A stretch of DNA of 64,000 nt, from positions 1 to 64,000 of the forward strand of contig JAJDJS010000009.1 in NCBI GenBank assembly GCA_030267325.1, given 5' to 3'. The notes below the pieces were generated by a model. The model was not told where the DNA came from and made no database searches. It saw only the letters and a list, made by a program, of their open reading frames with translations. The stretch comes from Desulfosarcina sp. OttesenSCG-928-A07. Lineage in GTDB: Bacteria > Desulfobacterota > Desulfobacteria > Desulfobacterales > Desulfosarcinaceae. Position 1 is the stretch's first letter; the number at the start of each line of letters is the position of its first letter. Shown here piece after piece: positions 51,625 through 61,221 of the stretch. Position numbers and translations under genes: made by a program.

Positions 51625-51656
51625 AAAAAGTGTCCTAGCAGGGTTGTCAGGACGCT
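51625..51656 (-). terminator. Intrinsic terminator downstream of the amidohydrolase gene
   Basis: On the minus strand GCGTCCT and AGGACAC (one G-T pair) form a 7-bp stem with a 12-base loop, followed by five T residues. It lies about 240 bases beyond the amidohydrolase stop and upstream of the restriction operon promoter, so it insulates the two. Confidence 0.6.
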
Positions 51657-51896
51657 TTTGCGGTTTCTTGCGGGCCGATGATGTTTGGCATGTCGGAAAG
51701 AAATGATAGGCAGGAAAATAGAGACAATAATGAGGATACGGTCTGATTTTTCCCCTTTTCTCTAAAAAGCCGGATTAAGAAAAGCGAAAAAGCCTCTGAC
51801 TGGGTATGGTATTTTGAGACAAACGGCATAACTTCAGTGGACCGGGTGGGCAGGCCGCCCACAGACTACCCGCCCGATCCATTGAACGGATCGTTC

Positions 51897-52742
51897 CTAT
51901 TGGGTCAGCTTCAACAGACGCGCCGCGTTGTCTCCACAAATGGCCTGCATTTCAGCCTCGCCAAGACCGCTTTCCCGCATCTCCCGGATATAGCGTTCCG
52001 GTTTGAGCAAGGGGTAATCGGTTCCCAAGAGTATTTTGTCCACACCCATCAATTCCATGGCATAGGTGTAGATCCGGTGCTCATATAAAAAAGGTGAGGC
52101 CGCTGTATCGTAATAGACATTTTTCAGGATATCTTTGACCGCTTTTTTGAGCAGCAGATAAAAAAACAATCCACCGCCCCAATGGGCCAGCACAATGGTG
52201 TTGTCCGGAAACCGGGAAATGGTCCCATAGATCTGGCCCATGGTGTTGGGGGTTTTTCCGGGATACAGGTGGCCCACTTCCTCATTGGTGTGAAGCAGCA
52301 CCGGAACATCCCGCTCCCGGCACAGGTCCATGATGGGAACCAGGCTGTCCTGGCAGGTATGGTCAATGCCGCAGCCATAAAAGGCCAGTTCCCCTACACC
52401 AGAAAGACCCGCATCCAGGCACCGCGCAACTTCTTCGGCCGCACCCGGATTCAGGGTGTCTACACAGCAAAATCCCCGCAGCCGGTCCGGATATTGGTTG
52501 ACCATGTCAATGACATAGTCGTTGTTCAGGCGGCAGGTATCCATATTTCGCCAGGGAAACCCGAACACCACGGACAGATCCACGCCTTGGTCGTCCATCG
52601 TGGCGATGATGTCTTCGGCGGAAACCAGTTTGGATTTAGGGTTTTCGTAGAGAATTTTGAACTCAGGCTCCTGGTCCAGAAACCGCTCCCGGTGATTCCG
52701 GATGGCGGCGGGAAACGTATGGACGTGAAAATCGATGATCAT
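51897..52742 (-). CDS. Amidohydrolase-2 family metal-dependent hydrolase
   Basis: The 281-residue TIM-barrel hydrolase begins MIIDFHVHTF, with the HxH metal site. Further metal and active-site blocks are VLLHTNEE, VLAHWGGG and KILLGTDYP. Members include decarboxylases and lactonases such as ACMSD-like enzymes. The exact substrate is not evident, and no pathway partners are adjacent. It is divergent from the Tat lipoprotein gene, separated by about 230 bases without a clear gene. Confidence 0.85.
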   Translation of the reverse strand: MIIDFHVHTFPAAIRNHRERFLDQEPEFKILYENPKSKLVSAEDIIATMDDQGVDLSVVFGFPWRNMDTCRLNNDYVIDMVNQYPDRLRGFCCVDTLNPGAAEEVARCLDAGLSGVGELAFYGCGIDHTCQDSLVPIMDLCRERDVPVLLHTNEEVGHLYPGKTPNTMGQIYGTISRFPDNTIVLAHWGGGLFFYLLLKKAVKDILKNVYYDTAASPFLYEHRIYTYAMELMGVDKILLGTDYPLLKPERYIREMRESGLGEAEMQAICGDNAARLLKLTQ

Positions 52743-52971
52743 GGTATTACCCCCGGATGCTGAAGCGTGAACAGGACCGGATTTGGATATTGACTCCGGC
52801 TGTATTTCTTATAACAATAGGCCCTGTCTCTGCAACCTTCAAGGGCGCGGCCAAGAGGGTCATCGACGGATAATAGACATTTGCATGCTGGATTCCCGCT
52901 TATTCGGGAACAACGAGGGTTGGGTGAGTCGGGTCCGCATCGCCGGAAAAAGACAATCATTGTAAAACCGG

Positions 52972-54318
52972 ATGGGCAAGATGGAAAAACGCATTTCAAA
53001 ACGCGCTGTCAATGGGTTGAGTCGTCGTGAATTTCTTACCATGACCACGCTGGCCACCGCCGGACTGGTCACCGGCTGTGCCATCAATCCGGTGACCGGA
53101 AAATCCCAGATCATGATGATCAACGAATCCGAGGAGATCACCATTGATCACCAGCAATCGCCCCATCAGCTATCTTCGGATTACGGCGCCACCCGGGACG
53201 TGACGCTGGGAAATTATATCAGAGCCACAGGAACCCGCATGGCAGCCCTTACCCATCGGCCCGGAATGCCCTACGCCTTTTACTGTGTCAATGCCAATTA
53301 CATCAATGCCTATGCCTTTCCCGGCGGCACCATTGCCTGTACCCGCGGCATTCTCCTGGAAATGGACAACGAAGCGGAACTGGCCGCCCTTCTGGGCCAC
53401 GAACTGGGCCATGTCAATGCCCGGCACACGGCATCCAGGGTATCCAAATCCCAACTGAGCAGCATTGCTGTCAGCGGCCTTTCGATTCTGGCCAGCGCCA
53501 CCGTGGGGTCTGATGCAGGATCCCTTGCCGGACAACTGGGACAACTGGGGGCCGGCGCGTTTCTGGCGTCCTACAGCCGGGACAACGAGCGCCAAGCCGA
53601 TGGCCTGGGCATGGAGTACATGACCCGGGCCGGGTACAGCCCCCAAGGCATGGTGGATCTCATGGACATGCTCAATACCATGAACCAGCAAAAAACCGGC
53701 ATCACCCAACTGCTGTTTTCCACCCACCCCATGTCCACGGAACGCTACACTACCGCGGTTCAGAAGGCCCAGAAAGATTACAGCCGGTTTGCGGGAAACT
53801 CGGTGTACCGGGAACGGTACATGGACAGTATTGCGGGCTTAAGAAAAATCAAGGATGCGGTCAAAGCCCAGCAAAACGGCGAAGAGGCCATGGGCCGGAA
53901 GGCCTACGGCGATGCGGAAGCCCTGTTCAAACAGTCTCTGAACCAGGTGCCCAATGATTACACCGGACTTTTGCTCATGGCCAAATGCCAGTTGATCCAG
54001 GGCAACCATACCGAGGCCGCCAGCTATGTTCAACAGGCCAAACGCGTCAACCCCAAGGAGGCACAAGCGTATCACATCAGCGGTATCACCTGTATCCGGA
54101 GCAAACAGTACAGCGCCGCCTATACGGAATTTTCAACGTATCAGAGCCTGTTGCCGGGAAATCCCAACACCACCTTCTATCAGGGATTGGCCCTTGAAGG
54201 CATGAACCAGCTGGAGCGGGCGGCCAGCGCCTACAACACCTATCTCAAGTCCGTATCCTCGGGAGATCAGGCCAAATATGCCTATAACCGGCTCAAATCA
54301 TGGGGATATATCAGATAA
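52972..54318 (+). CDS. Tat-exported lipoprotein, M48 metalloprotease with TPR repeats
   Basis: The 448-residue protein has a twin-arginine signal (LSRREFLTM, Arg18-Arg19) and a lipobox ending LVTGC with Cys36, so it is probably a Tat-exported lipoprotein. The M48 protease domain (about 60-270) has the zinc motif GHELGHVNARH and a DNERQADGLG third-ligand region. TPR-like repeats follow (about 300-445). It resembles BepA/LoiP-type envelope quality-control proteases and is a second such protein in the window. Tat export suggests it folds with its metal before leaving the cytoplasm. Confidence 0.87.
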   Translation: MGKMEKRISKRAVNGLSRREFLTMTTLATAGLVTGCAINPVTGKSQIMMINESEEITIDHQQSPHQLSSDYGATRDVTLGNYIRATGTRMAALTHRPGMPYAFYCVNANYINAYAFPGGTIACTRGILLEMDNEAELAALLGHELGHVNARHTASRVSKSQLSSIAVSGLSILASATVGSDAGSLAGQLGQLGAGAFLASYSRDNERQADGLGMEYMTRAGYSPQGMVDLMDMLNTMNQQKTGITQLLFSTHPMSTERYTTAVQKAQKDYSRFAGNSVYRERYMDSIAGLRKIKDAVKAQQNGEEAMGRKAYGDAEALFKQSLNQVPNDYTGLLLMAKCQLIQGNHTEAASYVQQAKRVNPKEAQAYHISGITCIRSKQYSAAYTEFSTYQSLLPGNPNTTFYQGLALEGMNQLERAASAYNTYLKSVSSGDQAKYAYNRLKSWGYIR

Positions 54319-54411
54319 CGCGTACCCATTTTAAACCCAACCCCACGCCAGATGCGCCATCCTGGCAAACACACCCTTTACAACAACCGATCACGCACGA
54401 GGAGCAGTTCC

Positions 54412-56259
54412 ATGGATCTTTCTCCCCAGCAGCAGTCTGCTGTGGCCCATACAGGTTCCCCCGTTCTGGTGGCGGCGGGTGCCGGATCCGGAAAAACCCG
54501 GACCCTGACCGCCAAAATCGCCCATTTGGTGGAAAACGGAATGCCGCCGGAACGAATTTTGGCCATTACCTTCACCAACAAGGCCGCGGACGAGATGAAA
54601 TCACGGCTCCTGCAGATGACCGGTTTCGGCGCATCGCGGTTTCCCTGGGTGCGGACCTATCATTCCGCCTGTCTTCAGATTCTCAAAACCCACGCCTCCC
54701 TTCTGGGGTATCAGACCCCTTTGCAGATCCTCACCGCCTATCATCAACTCAAGACGATCCGGGAGATTTTGCTGGGCCTTAATTTTGACAAAAAACACGC
54801 CGGCGCCGTGCTGGGCCAGATTTCCAACGCCAAAAACACCGGGAATCCCGGAACTTATTTTGATGCCCACCCCCGTTACAGCACCATCCGGCTCATGGAT
54901 ATTTATGTGCGGTACGAGGCGGTCCTCAAGGCGGCCAATGCCGTGGATTTTGACAACATCCTGCTTCTCACCCGGGATCTGTTGAAAAACCACGCCGATA
55001 TCCGGGAGCGATACCAGAATTATTTCCACTACATCCTGTGCGATGAATACCAGGACACCAATGATCTCAATGAAGAAATCACCGGTCTTTTGCTCAAGGA
55101 CGGCAATTTGTTTGCCGTGGGCGACGACTGGCAGTCCATTTATTCCTTCCGCATGAGCAATGTGTCTCACTTTCTGGCCTTTCAGAAAAAATATCCGGGC
55201 GCCCGGATATTTCGCCTGGAACAAAACTACCGAAGCGCCGACGAAATTGTTCAACTGGGAAACCATGTGATCGGCTACAACAAAAACCGCATGGACAAGA
55301 CCTGTTTTTCAGACCACCGGGGCGGTGTTGTGGAAATTCACACCTTTGATTCAGATCAGGACGAGGCCCGGTGGGTCACTGAAAAAATCCGGGGCCTGGC
55401 CCGGATGCAGGTGCCGCTGGACAAGGTGGCGGTGTTGTACCGAACCAAATTCTGCTCCCTTCCCTTTGAACAGGCGTTCCGGCGCAGCCAGATCCCTTAT
55501 CAGATGCTGGGCGGAAGGGGATTTTTTGAGCGGATGGAGATTTTAGATCTCAACTGCTACCTGATGGCTGCGGTTTTTCCAAAGGACGATACCGCTTTCG
55601 AGCGGATTCTCAATACGCCAAAACGGGGCATCGGTCCGGGAACCGTCAAAAAAATCGGTCAGATGCGGGAACCGGGAATGAGTCTTCAGGATGCGGCCCG
55701 GAAAGCCGTGGCCCAACGGATATTGACGCCCAAATTATACACGGCCCTGACATCGCTTTTATCGGTGTTGGAGGAAATCCGGGACATGCCGCCGGGGCCT
55801 GCCATTGTCCATGTGCTGGAACAAACCGGTTATATGGATTTTCTGGAAGCCTACACCCGGACCAATGCCATGGATCTCACCGCCCGGAGGGAAAACATCG
55901 AGCAGCTCATCCACTCCGCCTCCCAGAAGGACAGTCTCGCAGCCTACCTGGAAGAGACCTCCCTGGTACGGGAAGACAAGGAAGATGATGGGGAAAATTC
56001 CCGTGGCGTCAATCTGTCCACAGTTCATGCAGCCAAAGGCCTGGAGTTTCATACCGTGTTTGTGGTGGGGTGCGAAGAACAGCTTTTTCCCCACTGGCGG
56101 TCCATGGAAAACGAAGCGGATCTGGAAGAAGAACGGCGACTGATGTATGTAGCGGTAACCCGGGCGGCCCGGTGCCTGTTCATCACATCAGCGGATTTCC
56201 GGAAAGGCCAGTACAACCGGCCGAGCCGGTTTTTGCACGAACTTGAAGAGGTGCTGTGA
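54412..56259 (+). CDS. UvrD/Rep-like superfamily 1A DNA helicase
   Basis: The 615-residue helicase starts at the ATG behind GAGGAG (MDLSPQQQSAVAHTGSP). Motifs are complete: Walker A AAGAGSGKTRTL, FTNKAADEMK, CDEYQDTND, VGDDWQSIYSFR, RLEQNYRSADEI, VNLSTVHAAKGLEFHTV and YVAVTRAARCL. It is shorter than UvrD and closest in layout to Rep-type helicases. It probably acts in repair or replication restart. A downstream peptide-transporter ATPase gene starts 79 bases later. Confidence 0.92.
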   Translation: MDLSPQQQSAVAHTGSPVLVAAGAGSGKTRTLTAKIAHLVENGMPPERILAITFTNKAADEMKSRLLQMTGFGASRFPWVRTYHSACLQILKTHASLLGYQTPLQILTAYHQLKTIREILLGLNFDKKHAGAVLGQISNAKNTGNPGTYFDAHPRYSTIRLMDIYVRYEAVLKAANAVDFDNILLLTRDLLKNHADIRERYQNYFHYILCDEYQDTNDLNEEITGLLLKDGNLFAVGDDWQSIYSFRMSNVSHFLAFQKKYPGARIFRLEQNYRSADEIVQLGNHVIGYNKNRMDKTCFSDHRGGVVEIHTFDSDQDEARWVTEKIRGLARMQVPLDKVAVLYRTKFCSLPFEQAFRRSQIPYQMLGGRGFFERMEILDLNCYLMAAVFPKDDTAFERILNTPKRGIGPGTVKKIGQMREPGMSLQDAARKAVAQRILTPKLYTALTSLLSVLEEIRDMPPGPAIVHVLEQTGYMDFLEAYTRTNAMDLTARRENIEQLIHSASQKDSLAAYLEETSLVREDKEDDGENSRGVNLSTVHAAKGLEFHTVFVVGCEEQLFPHWRSMENEADLEEERRLMYVAVTRAARCLFITSADFRKGQYNRPSRFLHELEEVL

Positions 56260-56338
56260 AAACGATTACTTTATCCGGACACCGAAACAATGGCCTGCCA
56301 AGGATCGGCTCCGGATGGAAAAGAGGCGGGAATTTCCC

Positions 56339-57331
56339 ATGACACCGGGCACTAACGTCCCCCTGCTCCAGGTGGCGCATCTTTCCATGAATTTTCCCCT
56401 GTACGGCGGAATCCTGCGCCGGCAGACCGGAAGGGTGCATGCGGTGGAGGATGTGTCCTTAACCGTGGCCGCCGGTAAAACCCTGGGACTGGTGGGTGAA
56501 TCCGGATGCGGAAAAACCACCGTGGGCCGATGCATCACCCGGCTTTATAAGCCCACCGCCGGAGAAGTGATATTTGAGGGTGTTGATCTGTTAAAAGCAG
56601 ACCCGCGGCATCTTCGCCGCTGCCGCCGGGATCTGCAGATGATTTTTCAGGATCCCTTTGAGTCATTGAACGCCAGGCAAACCGTAGAAGAAATTCTGAT
56701 GGAACCCTTTGCCATTCACCGGGTGGGAAGTCCGAAAGAGCGGCGGGACAGGGTGCGGGAACTCCTTTCCCAGGTGGGGCTTTCCCCGGATGCGGCCCTC
56801 CGGTATCCCCACGAATTTTCAGGCGGGCAGCGCCAGCGCATCGGCATTGCCAGGGCCATTGCCCTGCGCCCGAAATTGATCATCTGCGATGAGCCGGTCT
56901 CTGCCCTGGATGTTTCCATTCAATCCCAGATTTTGAACCTGCTTGTGTCTCTGCAAGATGCCATGGGGCTCGGGTTTTTGTTTATCGCCCACGACCTTGC
57001 CGTGGTGAATCATGTTTCGGATGTGATCGCTGTCATGTACCTGGGCCGGATCGTGGAGATGGCAGATGCCCAAACCCTGTACGCCCATCCCCTTCACCCC
57101 TATACCCAGGCCCTCATCGCCGCCATTCCCGAGCCTTCGCCGAAAAAACCATCCGGACGATTTGCGGTTTTACCCGGAGAAGTCCCCTCTCCCATCCATC
57201 CGCCGGACGGATGCCATTTTCACCAGAGATGTTCACGGGCAAAGGCCCGGTGCCGTGAGGAAAGCCCCCCTTTGGTCACGGTGACAGAAAACAAAAACAG
57301 CCCCCATCAGGTGGCCTGCTTTTTTATATAA
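56339..57331 (+). CDS. Oligopeptide/dipeptide ABC transporter ATPase (OppF/DppF-like)
   Basis: This 330-residue ATPase has Walker A GESGCGKTT, Q-loop FQDPFESLN, the signature FSGGQRQRIGIA, Walker B LIICDEPVSALDV and H-loop IAHDL. The C-terminal oligopeptide-transporter extension (GEVPSPIHPPDGCHFHQRCS) has the cysteine-rich pattern that in relatives binds an iron-sulfur cluster. I chose the ATG following GAGGCGGG. No permease or OppD gene lies next to it, so its partners must be elsewhere. Confidence 0.9.
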   Translation: MTPGTNVPLLQVAHLSMNFPLYGGILRRQTGRVHAVEDVSLTVAAGKTLGLVGESGCGKTTVGRCITRLYKPTAGEVIFEGVDLLKADPRHLRRCRRDLQMIFQDPFESLNARQTVEEILMEPFAIHRVGSPKERRDRVRELLSQVGLSPDAALRYPHEFSGGQRQRIGIARAIALRPKLIICDEPVSALDVSIQSQILNLLVSLQDAMGLGFLFIAHDLAVVNHVSDVIAVMYLGRIVEMADAQTLYAHPLHPYTQALIAAIPEPSPKKPSGRFAVLPGEVPSPIHPPDGCHFHQRCSRAKARCREESPPLVTVTENKNSPHQVACFFI

Positions 57332-57355
57332 TACGGTCAGATCCGTTGAGCCGTA

Positions 57356-57823
57356 CTAATCCCCATCTTTTTGAATAAAGGCCTTCAGGCTCATGGACTG
57401 ATAACTGTCTGAGCTGACGTAACGGAGAATCCAGAGCATGTCCTGGGGACCGAAAAATCCCGGAAGTCCGGCGATCTCTTTGCCGCTGCTTTCCGTAAAG
57501 CAGGTGGTGGGATAGCCCCTGACGCCGAATCGTTTCACCACATCCTGGCGCTGATCCGCGTCAACACTCACCGGAATGAAATTTTTCTTCACATAATCCA
57601 TCACCGCCGGATCCCGGAAGGTCTCATTTCCCATTTTGTAGCAGTAGGTGCACTGATCAGTGAAAAAGACCACCAGCAGTTTTTTCCCTTTTTCTTTTCC
57701 CAGTTTCAGGCCGGTTTCATAGGATACCCACTCAAGGGCCGTGGCAGACAGGGCTATGGATGGAAGAAAAAGAAGGATCACCCAAAAAGCGGCCATGGCC
57801 TTGTATATCAGGTTTGTTTGCAT
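57356..57823 (-). CDS. Periplasmic thioredoxin-fold protein
   Basis: The 155-residue protein has a signal peptide or anchor (about 8-26) and a thioredoxin fold with the redox motif CTYC at 58-61 and the cis-Pro block RGYPTTCF. This fits thioredoxin-7/SoxW-like reductases fed by CcdA-type membrane proteins. The gene for such a membrane protein is 57 bases upstream on the same strand, so the pair probably moves reductant into the periplasm, for example for cytochrome c maturation. Confidence 0.86.
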   Translation of the reverse strand: MQTNLIYKAMAAFWVILLFLPSIALSATALEWVSYETGLKLGKEKGKKLLVVFFTDQCTYCYKMGNETFRDPAVMDYVKKNFIPVSVDADQRQDVVKRFGVRGYPTTCFTESSGKEIAGLPGFFGPQDMLWILRYVSSDSYQSMSLKAFIQKDGD

Positions 57824-57880
57824 GTGCTTTCCCAGATGGTTTTTTAATGCCAGTGAACGGGGCGGCAGTGTAAGCCGTTT

Positions 57881-58582
57881 TTAAAGGTTTTTAAAAAAAT
57901 GCAGCCCAGGGATTATCAGAATAAGCCCCACGCCCACAAGCAAGCCACCGGCGATCCGGCTGGTGTATTTGATGGGCAAGGCGATCTTTTTCATCAAGCG
58001 CAGCAGCGAGTCCGCAAACACGGAAAAGACCAAAAACGGAATGGCCAGCCCTGACGCATACACCGAGAGCAGCGCCATTCCGGTGTACACGGAATCCTGT
58101 GTGCCGGCAAGGATCAGCATGCTCCCTAAAAGCGGTCCCACACAGGGCGTCCAGCCTGCGCCAAAGGCCATTCCCACAACAAAAACACCTGCAAGATGAA
58201 GGGGCGTTTTGCGGACCTGAACCCTAAAATCCCCTTCCATCAGGCCGATGCGCAGCATCCCCATCATGTGCAGCCCCATCACGATAACCACAAGACCGCC
58301 GATGATCCGAAGCTCGTCCCGGAAATTGAAAACCAGGTTTCCCATATAGGAGGCCGACGCCCCCATCACGACAAAGACCGCTGAAAACCCCAACACATAA
58401 CTCAAGGTGGCAAGAACGATCCGAAGTCGTGTGCCCGCTGATTTTTCATGGGTCAGTGCATCCAGGGAAAGGCCGGTGATAAAGGTGAAATAGGCCGGCA
58501 GCAACGGAAGGATGCACGGCGAAAAAAAGGAGAGCAGGCCCGTGAAAAAGGCTGCCGGAAAAGACAGGGTATCGGAAATCAT
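57881..58582 (-). CDS. CcdA/DsbD-type thiol-disulfide transmembrane protein
   Basis: The 233-residue protein has about six hydrophobic segments. The two membrane cysteines of the family are in place: FFSPCILPLLPAYFTF in the first helix and GWTPCVGPLLGS in the fourth. CcdA passes electrons from cytoplasmic thioredoxin to periplasmic thioredoxin-like proteins. It lies between the DoxX-like and thioredoxin-fold genes, all in one direction, forming a redox set. Confidence 0.9.
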   Translation of the reverse strand: MISDTLSFPAAFFTGLLSFFSPCILPLLPAYFTFITGLSLDALTHEKSAGTRLRIVLATLSYVLGFSAVFVVMGASASYMGNLVFNFRDELRIIGGLVVIVMGLHMMGMLRIGLMEGDFRVQVRKTPLHLAGVFVVGMAFGAGWTPCVGPLLGSMLILAGTQDSVYTGMALLSVYASGLAIPFLVFSVFADSLLRLMKKIALPIKYTSRIAGGLLVGVGLILIIPGLHFFKNL

Positions 58583-58609
58583 GACAAAGGACGGATCTCC
58601 TGTTGAAAA

Positions 58610-59065
58610 TTACGCGGCATCACCGGTTTTCCAGACCGGCGCCGGCCACAGCAAAAGCACTGCCGCCGGAATCAGGATCAACAGGTTGCGAGCGATATTG
58701 ACCGCAATATGCGTGGGTTCCTTGGCGGACAGGGAAAAACAGCCGCAGGCGATATTCAGTCCCCGGTATCCGTTGTAAGCGGCAATCAGGATAAATGCCG
58801 CCATCATCAGGCAGACCAGAAGGGCGGCGCCCCGGTCAAACCGTCCGAAAATCAGGGCCAGTCCGCAAAAAAGTTCAACCCAGGGGAAGATAATGGCGGT
58901 CAGGGTGACCAGCGCCGGCGGCAGCAGCTGGTAGTGGGTGATGATATCGGCAAAGGCCGCGGGATTTTTGATTTTTTCAGCGCAAGACGCCAAAAAGACA
59001 ACCCCGAGACCGATCCGGATCATTCTCTGGAGAAAAGAAGAGATCAGAAAGCGCCACACGGTCAT
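58610..59065 (-). CDS. DoxX/MauE-family membrane protein
   Basis: The 151-residue protein has four hydrophobic segments and family blocks RIGLGVVFLASCAEKIKNPAAFA and FPWVELFCGLALIFGRF. A CGCF pair follows helix three. DoxX/MauE proteins assist redox or disulfide chemistry in the membrane, and MauE works in methylamine dehydrogenase maturation. Its start overlaps the proC stop by four bases, and the CcdA-like gene follows 27 bases on. Confidence 0.82.
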   Translation of the reverse strand: MTVWRFLISSFLQRMIRIGLGVVFLASCAEKIKNPAAFADIITHYQLLPPALVTLTAIIFPWVELFCGLALIFGRFDRGAALLVCLMMAAFILIAAYNGYRGLNIACGCFSLSAKEPTHIAVNIARNLLILIPAAVLLLWPAPVWKTGDAA

Positions 59066-59913
59066 GGTGTACCACCCTCGGAAAATTGCCCCATCACAGC
59101 CTCTCCCAATTCTTTGGACCGCCGGGCGGCTGTTTCCACGGCATTGATCACGGCTGCCCGAAAGCGTCCCTGTTCAAGGGCGTGCAGACCGAAAATGGTA
59201 GTTCCGCCGGGCGAGGTCACCTGGTCTTTGAGAACAGCGGGATGGTCGCCGGTTTCCACCAGCATTCGGGCCGCGCCCAGAAGGGTCTGGGCAGCCAGAA
59301 GCTGGGCGTCTTTCCGGGAAAGTCCGGTCTTGACGCCGGCATCGGAAAGGGCTTCGGCCATCAGAAACACATAGGCCGGACCGCTCCCGCTCAGGCCTGT
59401 TACCGCATCCATCATGGGGCCTTCGGTGACCACAACGGTTTTTCCCAGTGAATCAAAAATGGTCCGGGCCAGGTCAATATCCATCTCCGTGGCATTTCCG
59501 CCTGGGGAAATGGCGGTGGCGCCTTCGCGAACCGATACCGCCACATTGGGCATCACCCGGATAATCCGCCGGGCCTTGCCCAGAACCTGTTCCATGGCTG
59601 CAATGGAAATACCGGCCGCAACGGAAATCACCAGCTTTTCCATATCCAGAAGCCCTTGGGTCTCCCGGAGCACGCCGGCGAGAATCTGGGGCTTGACCGC
59701 ATAAATGATAATATCCGCGTCCCGGACCGCATCGGCATTTTGCCGGGTTGTGGAAATACCGAATTTTTCTCTGATTCCGGAAAGCTGGGCATCACTGGCG
59801 TCAGCACAAATGATATTTTTTTTCGGCACGCCGCTGTAATGGATCAATCCATTGATCAGCGCGCCGCCCATATTGCCGGCGCCGATGATTCCGATCTTTT
59901 TTTCCCTCAGCAT
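59062..59913 (-). CDS. proC: Pyrroline-5-carboxylate reductase
   Basis: The 283-residue enzyme makes proline from pyrroline-5-carboxylate with NAD(P)H. The N-terminal Rossmann motif IIGAGNMGGALINGL, VKPQILAGVL, VMPNVAVSVREGATAIS and the C-terminal GLSGSGPAYVFLMAEAL with SPGGTTIFGLHALEQG are all typical ProC blocks. The length is normal. It heads the run of minus-strand redox genes by four-base overlap, probably sharing their transcript. Confidence 0.94.
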   Translation of the reverse strand: MLREKKIGIIGAGNMGGALINGLIHYSGVPKKNIICADASDAQLSGIREKFGISTTRQNADAVRDADIIIYAVKPQILAGVLRETQGLLDMEKLVISVAAGISIAAMEQVLGKARRIIRVMPNVAVSVREGATAISPGGNATEMDIDLARTIFDSLGKTVVVTEGPMMDAVTGLSGSGPAYVFLMAEALSDAGVKTGLSRKDAQLLAAQTLLGAARMLVETGDHPAVLKDQVTSPGGTTIFGLHALEQGRFRAAVINAVETAARRSKELGEAVMGQFSEGGTP

Positions 59914-60028
59914 GACAGCATCCTTAAAACAAAGGGTTGGCGTTTGGACAAAGACACAGGGTCCGGAGCGATTCTTTTACCGTGAATCAACTCTTTTGGT
60001 GGTCAAAAAGGCGTCCGAAAAAAACAAA

Positions 60029-61219
60029 TTAGGCCGCCATCAATTGCTGGACTGCTTTTTCAAGGCCGTCGATGGTCAGTTCAAACATGGGAAAAATCTG
60101 CTGGATCATCATGATGGTGCGGGTATAGGGCCACATGGGTGCGGTCACGGGGTTGAGCCAGACACTGTGGGAAAAGGTGTTGGCCAGCATCCGGAGGCAT
60201 TCGATGCTGGGCTTGCCGCTGCGGTCGGAAATATAAATGGAGCCGTCTCTGGACATCAGCTCATAGGGCGCCATGCTGGCATCCCCCACCACAATGAGCC
60301 GGGTGTCCGGGTCCAGGCGAAACAAGTCGGTGATGCGGACGGGTTTCCGGTACCGGGCCGCATCTTCCCACACCGTATCGTAAATGGTGTTGTGGAAAAA
60401 AAAGGTGCGGACTTCCTTGAACTGGGCTTTTGCGTAGTCAAACAGCGTCTGCACCACCGCCACATACGGGTCCATGGACCAGCCGCCGTTGTCAATGGCC
60501 AGCATCACCTTGAGCCGGTCCTTCAGGCGGCGGTCAAAGGCGATTTCAATTTCCCCGGCATTTTTCATGGTGCGGTAAATGCTCTCATCCACATTCACCT
60601 GATCTTTGGGGCCTGCCGGAACCAGATGGCGCAGGCGTTTTAAGGCCTCGCCCACCATGGCCTGGGTCAGCGGTCCGGACAGGGAATAATCTCTGTACCG
60701 GCGCTCCATGGCGACTTTAACGGCGGATTTGTTGCGGGACACGCCGCCCACCCGCATGCCGCCCGGATGATACCCGGAATGGCCCACTGGTGAGGTGCCG
60801 CCGGTGCCGATCCATTTGCTGCCCCCGTCATGGCGGCCGTCCTGGTCTTTCAGCCGCTCTTTAAAATATTCGATCAGTTCTTCCGGCGTCATTTTGCTGA
60901 GCTGATCTTCGCTGACCCCCAGCACGTCAGCCATGGTTTTGGGGTCGGTCAGCCATTGCTCCAGCATGGCCCGGGCAATTTCATCCAGCTCCAGACCTTC
61001 GGCATCCGGCAGTTCCGCCCCGTGAAACGCATGGGCAAACACCTGGTCAAACAGGTCAAAATACCGTTCGCTTTTCACCAGGATGCTGCGGGAGGCAGTA
61101 TAAAACCCGTCCAGAGAAGAAATCAGACGGCTGGAAAGCGCCCGGTGCAGGGTCAGAAAAGCAGTGGGGCTGACGGGAATGCCCACCTCTTTCAGCTTGT
61201 AGAAGAAATCCAGGAACAT
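60029..61219 (-). CDS. VWA-domain (CoxE-like) protein
   Basis: The 396-residue protein has an N-terminal helical part, a Gly-rich linker (GGTSPVGHSGYHPGGMRVGG) and a von Willebrand A-type domain (about 230-380). The usual DxSxS metal-site motif is replaced by IDNGGWSMDP, so metal binding may be altered. These proteins pair with MoxR ATPases, whose gene lies two bases upstream. The couple is thought to act as a chaperone inserting metals or assembling complexes. The client is unknown. Confidence 0.85.
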   Translation of the reverse strand: MFLDFFYKLKEVGIPVSPTAFLTLHRALSSRLISSLDGFYTASRSILVKSERYFDLFDQVFAHAFHGAELPDAEGLELDEIARAMLEQWLTDPKTMADVLGVSEDQLSKMTPEELIEYFKERLKDQDGRHDGGSKWIGTGGTSPVGHSGYHPGGMRVGGVSRNKSAVKVAMERRYRDYSLSGPLTQAMVGEALKRLRHLVPAGPKDQVNVDESIYRTMKNAGEIEIAFDRRLKDRLKVMLAIDNGGWSMDPYVAVVQTLFDYAKAQFKEVRTFFFHNTIYDTVWEDAARYRKPVRITDLFRLDPDTRLIVVGDASMAPYELMSRDGSIYISDRSGKPSIECLRMLANTFSHSVWLNPVTAPMWPYTRTIMMIQQIFPMFELTIDGLEKAVQQLMAA

Positions 61220-61221
61220 GC

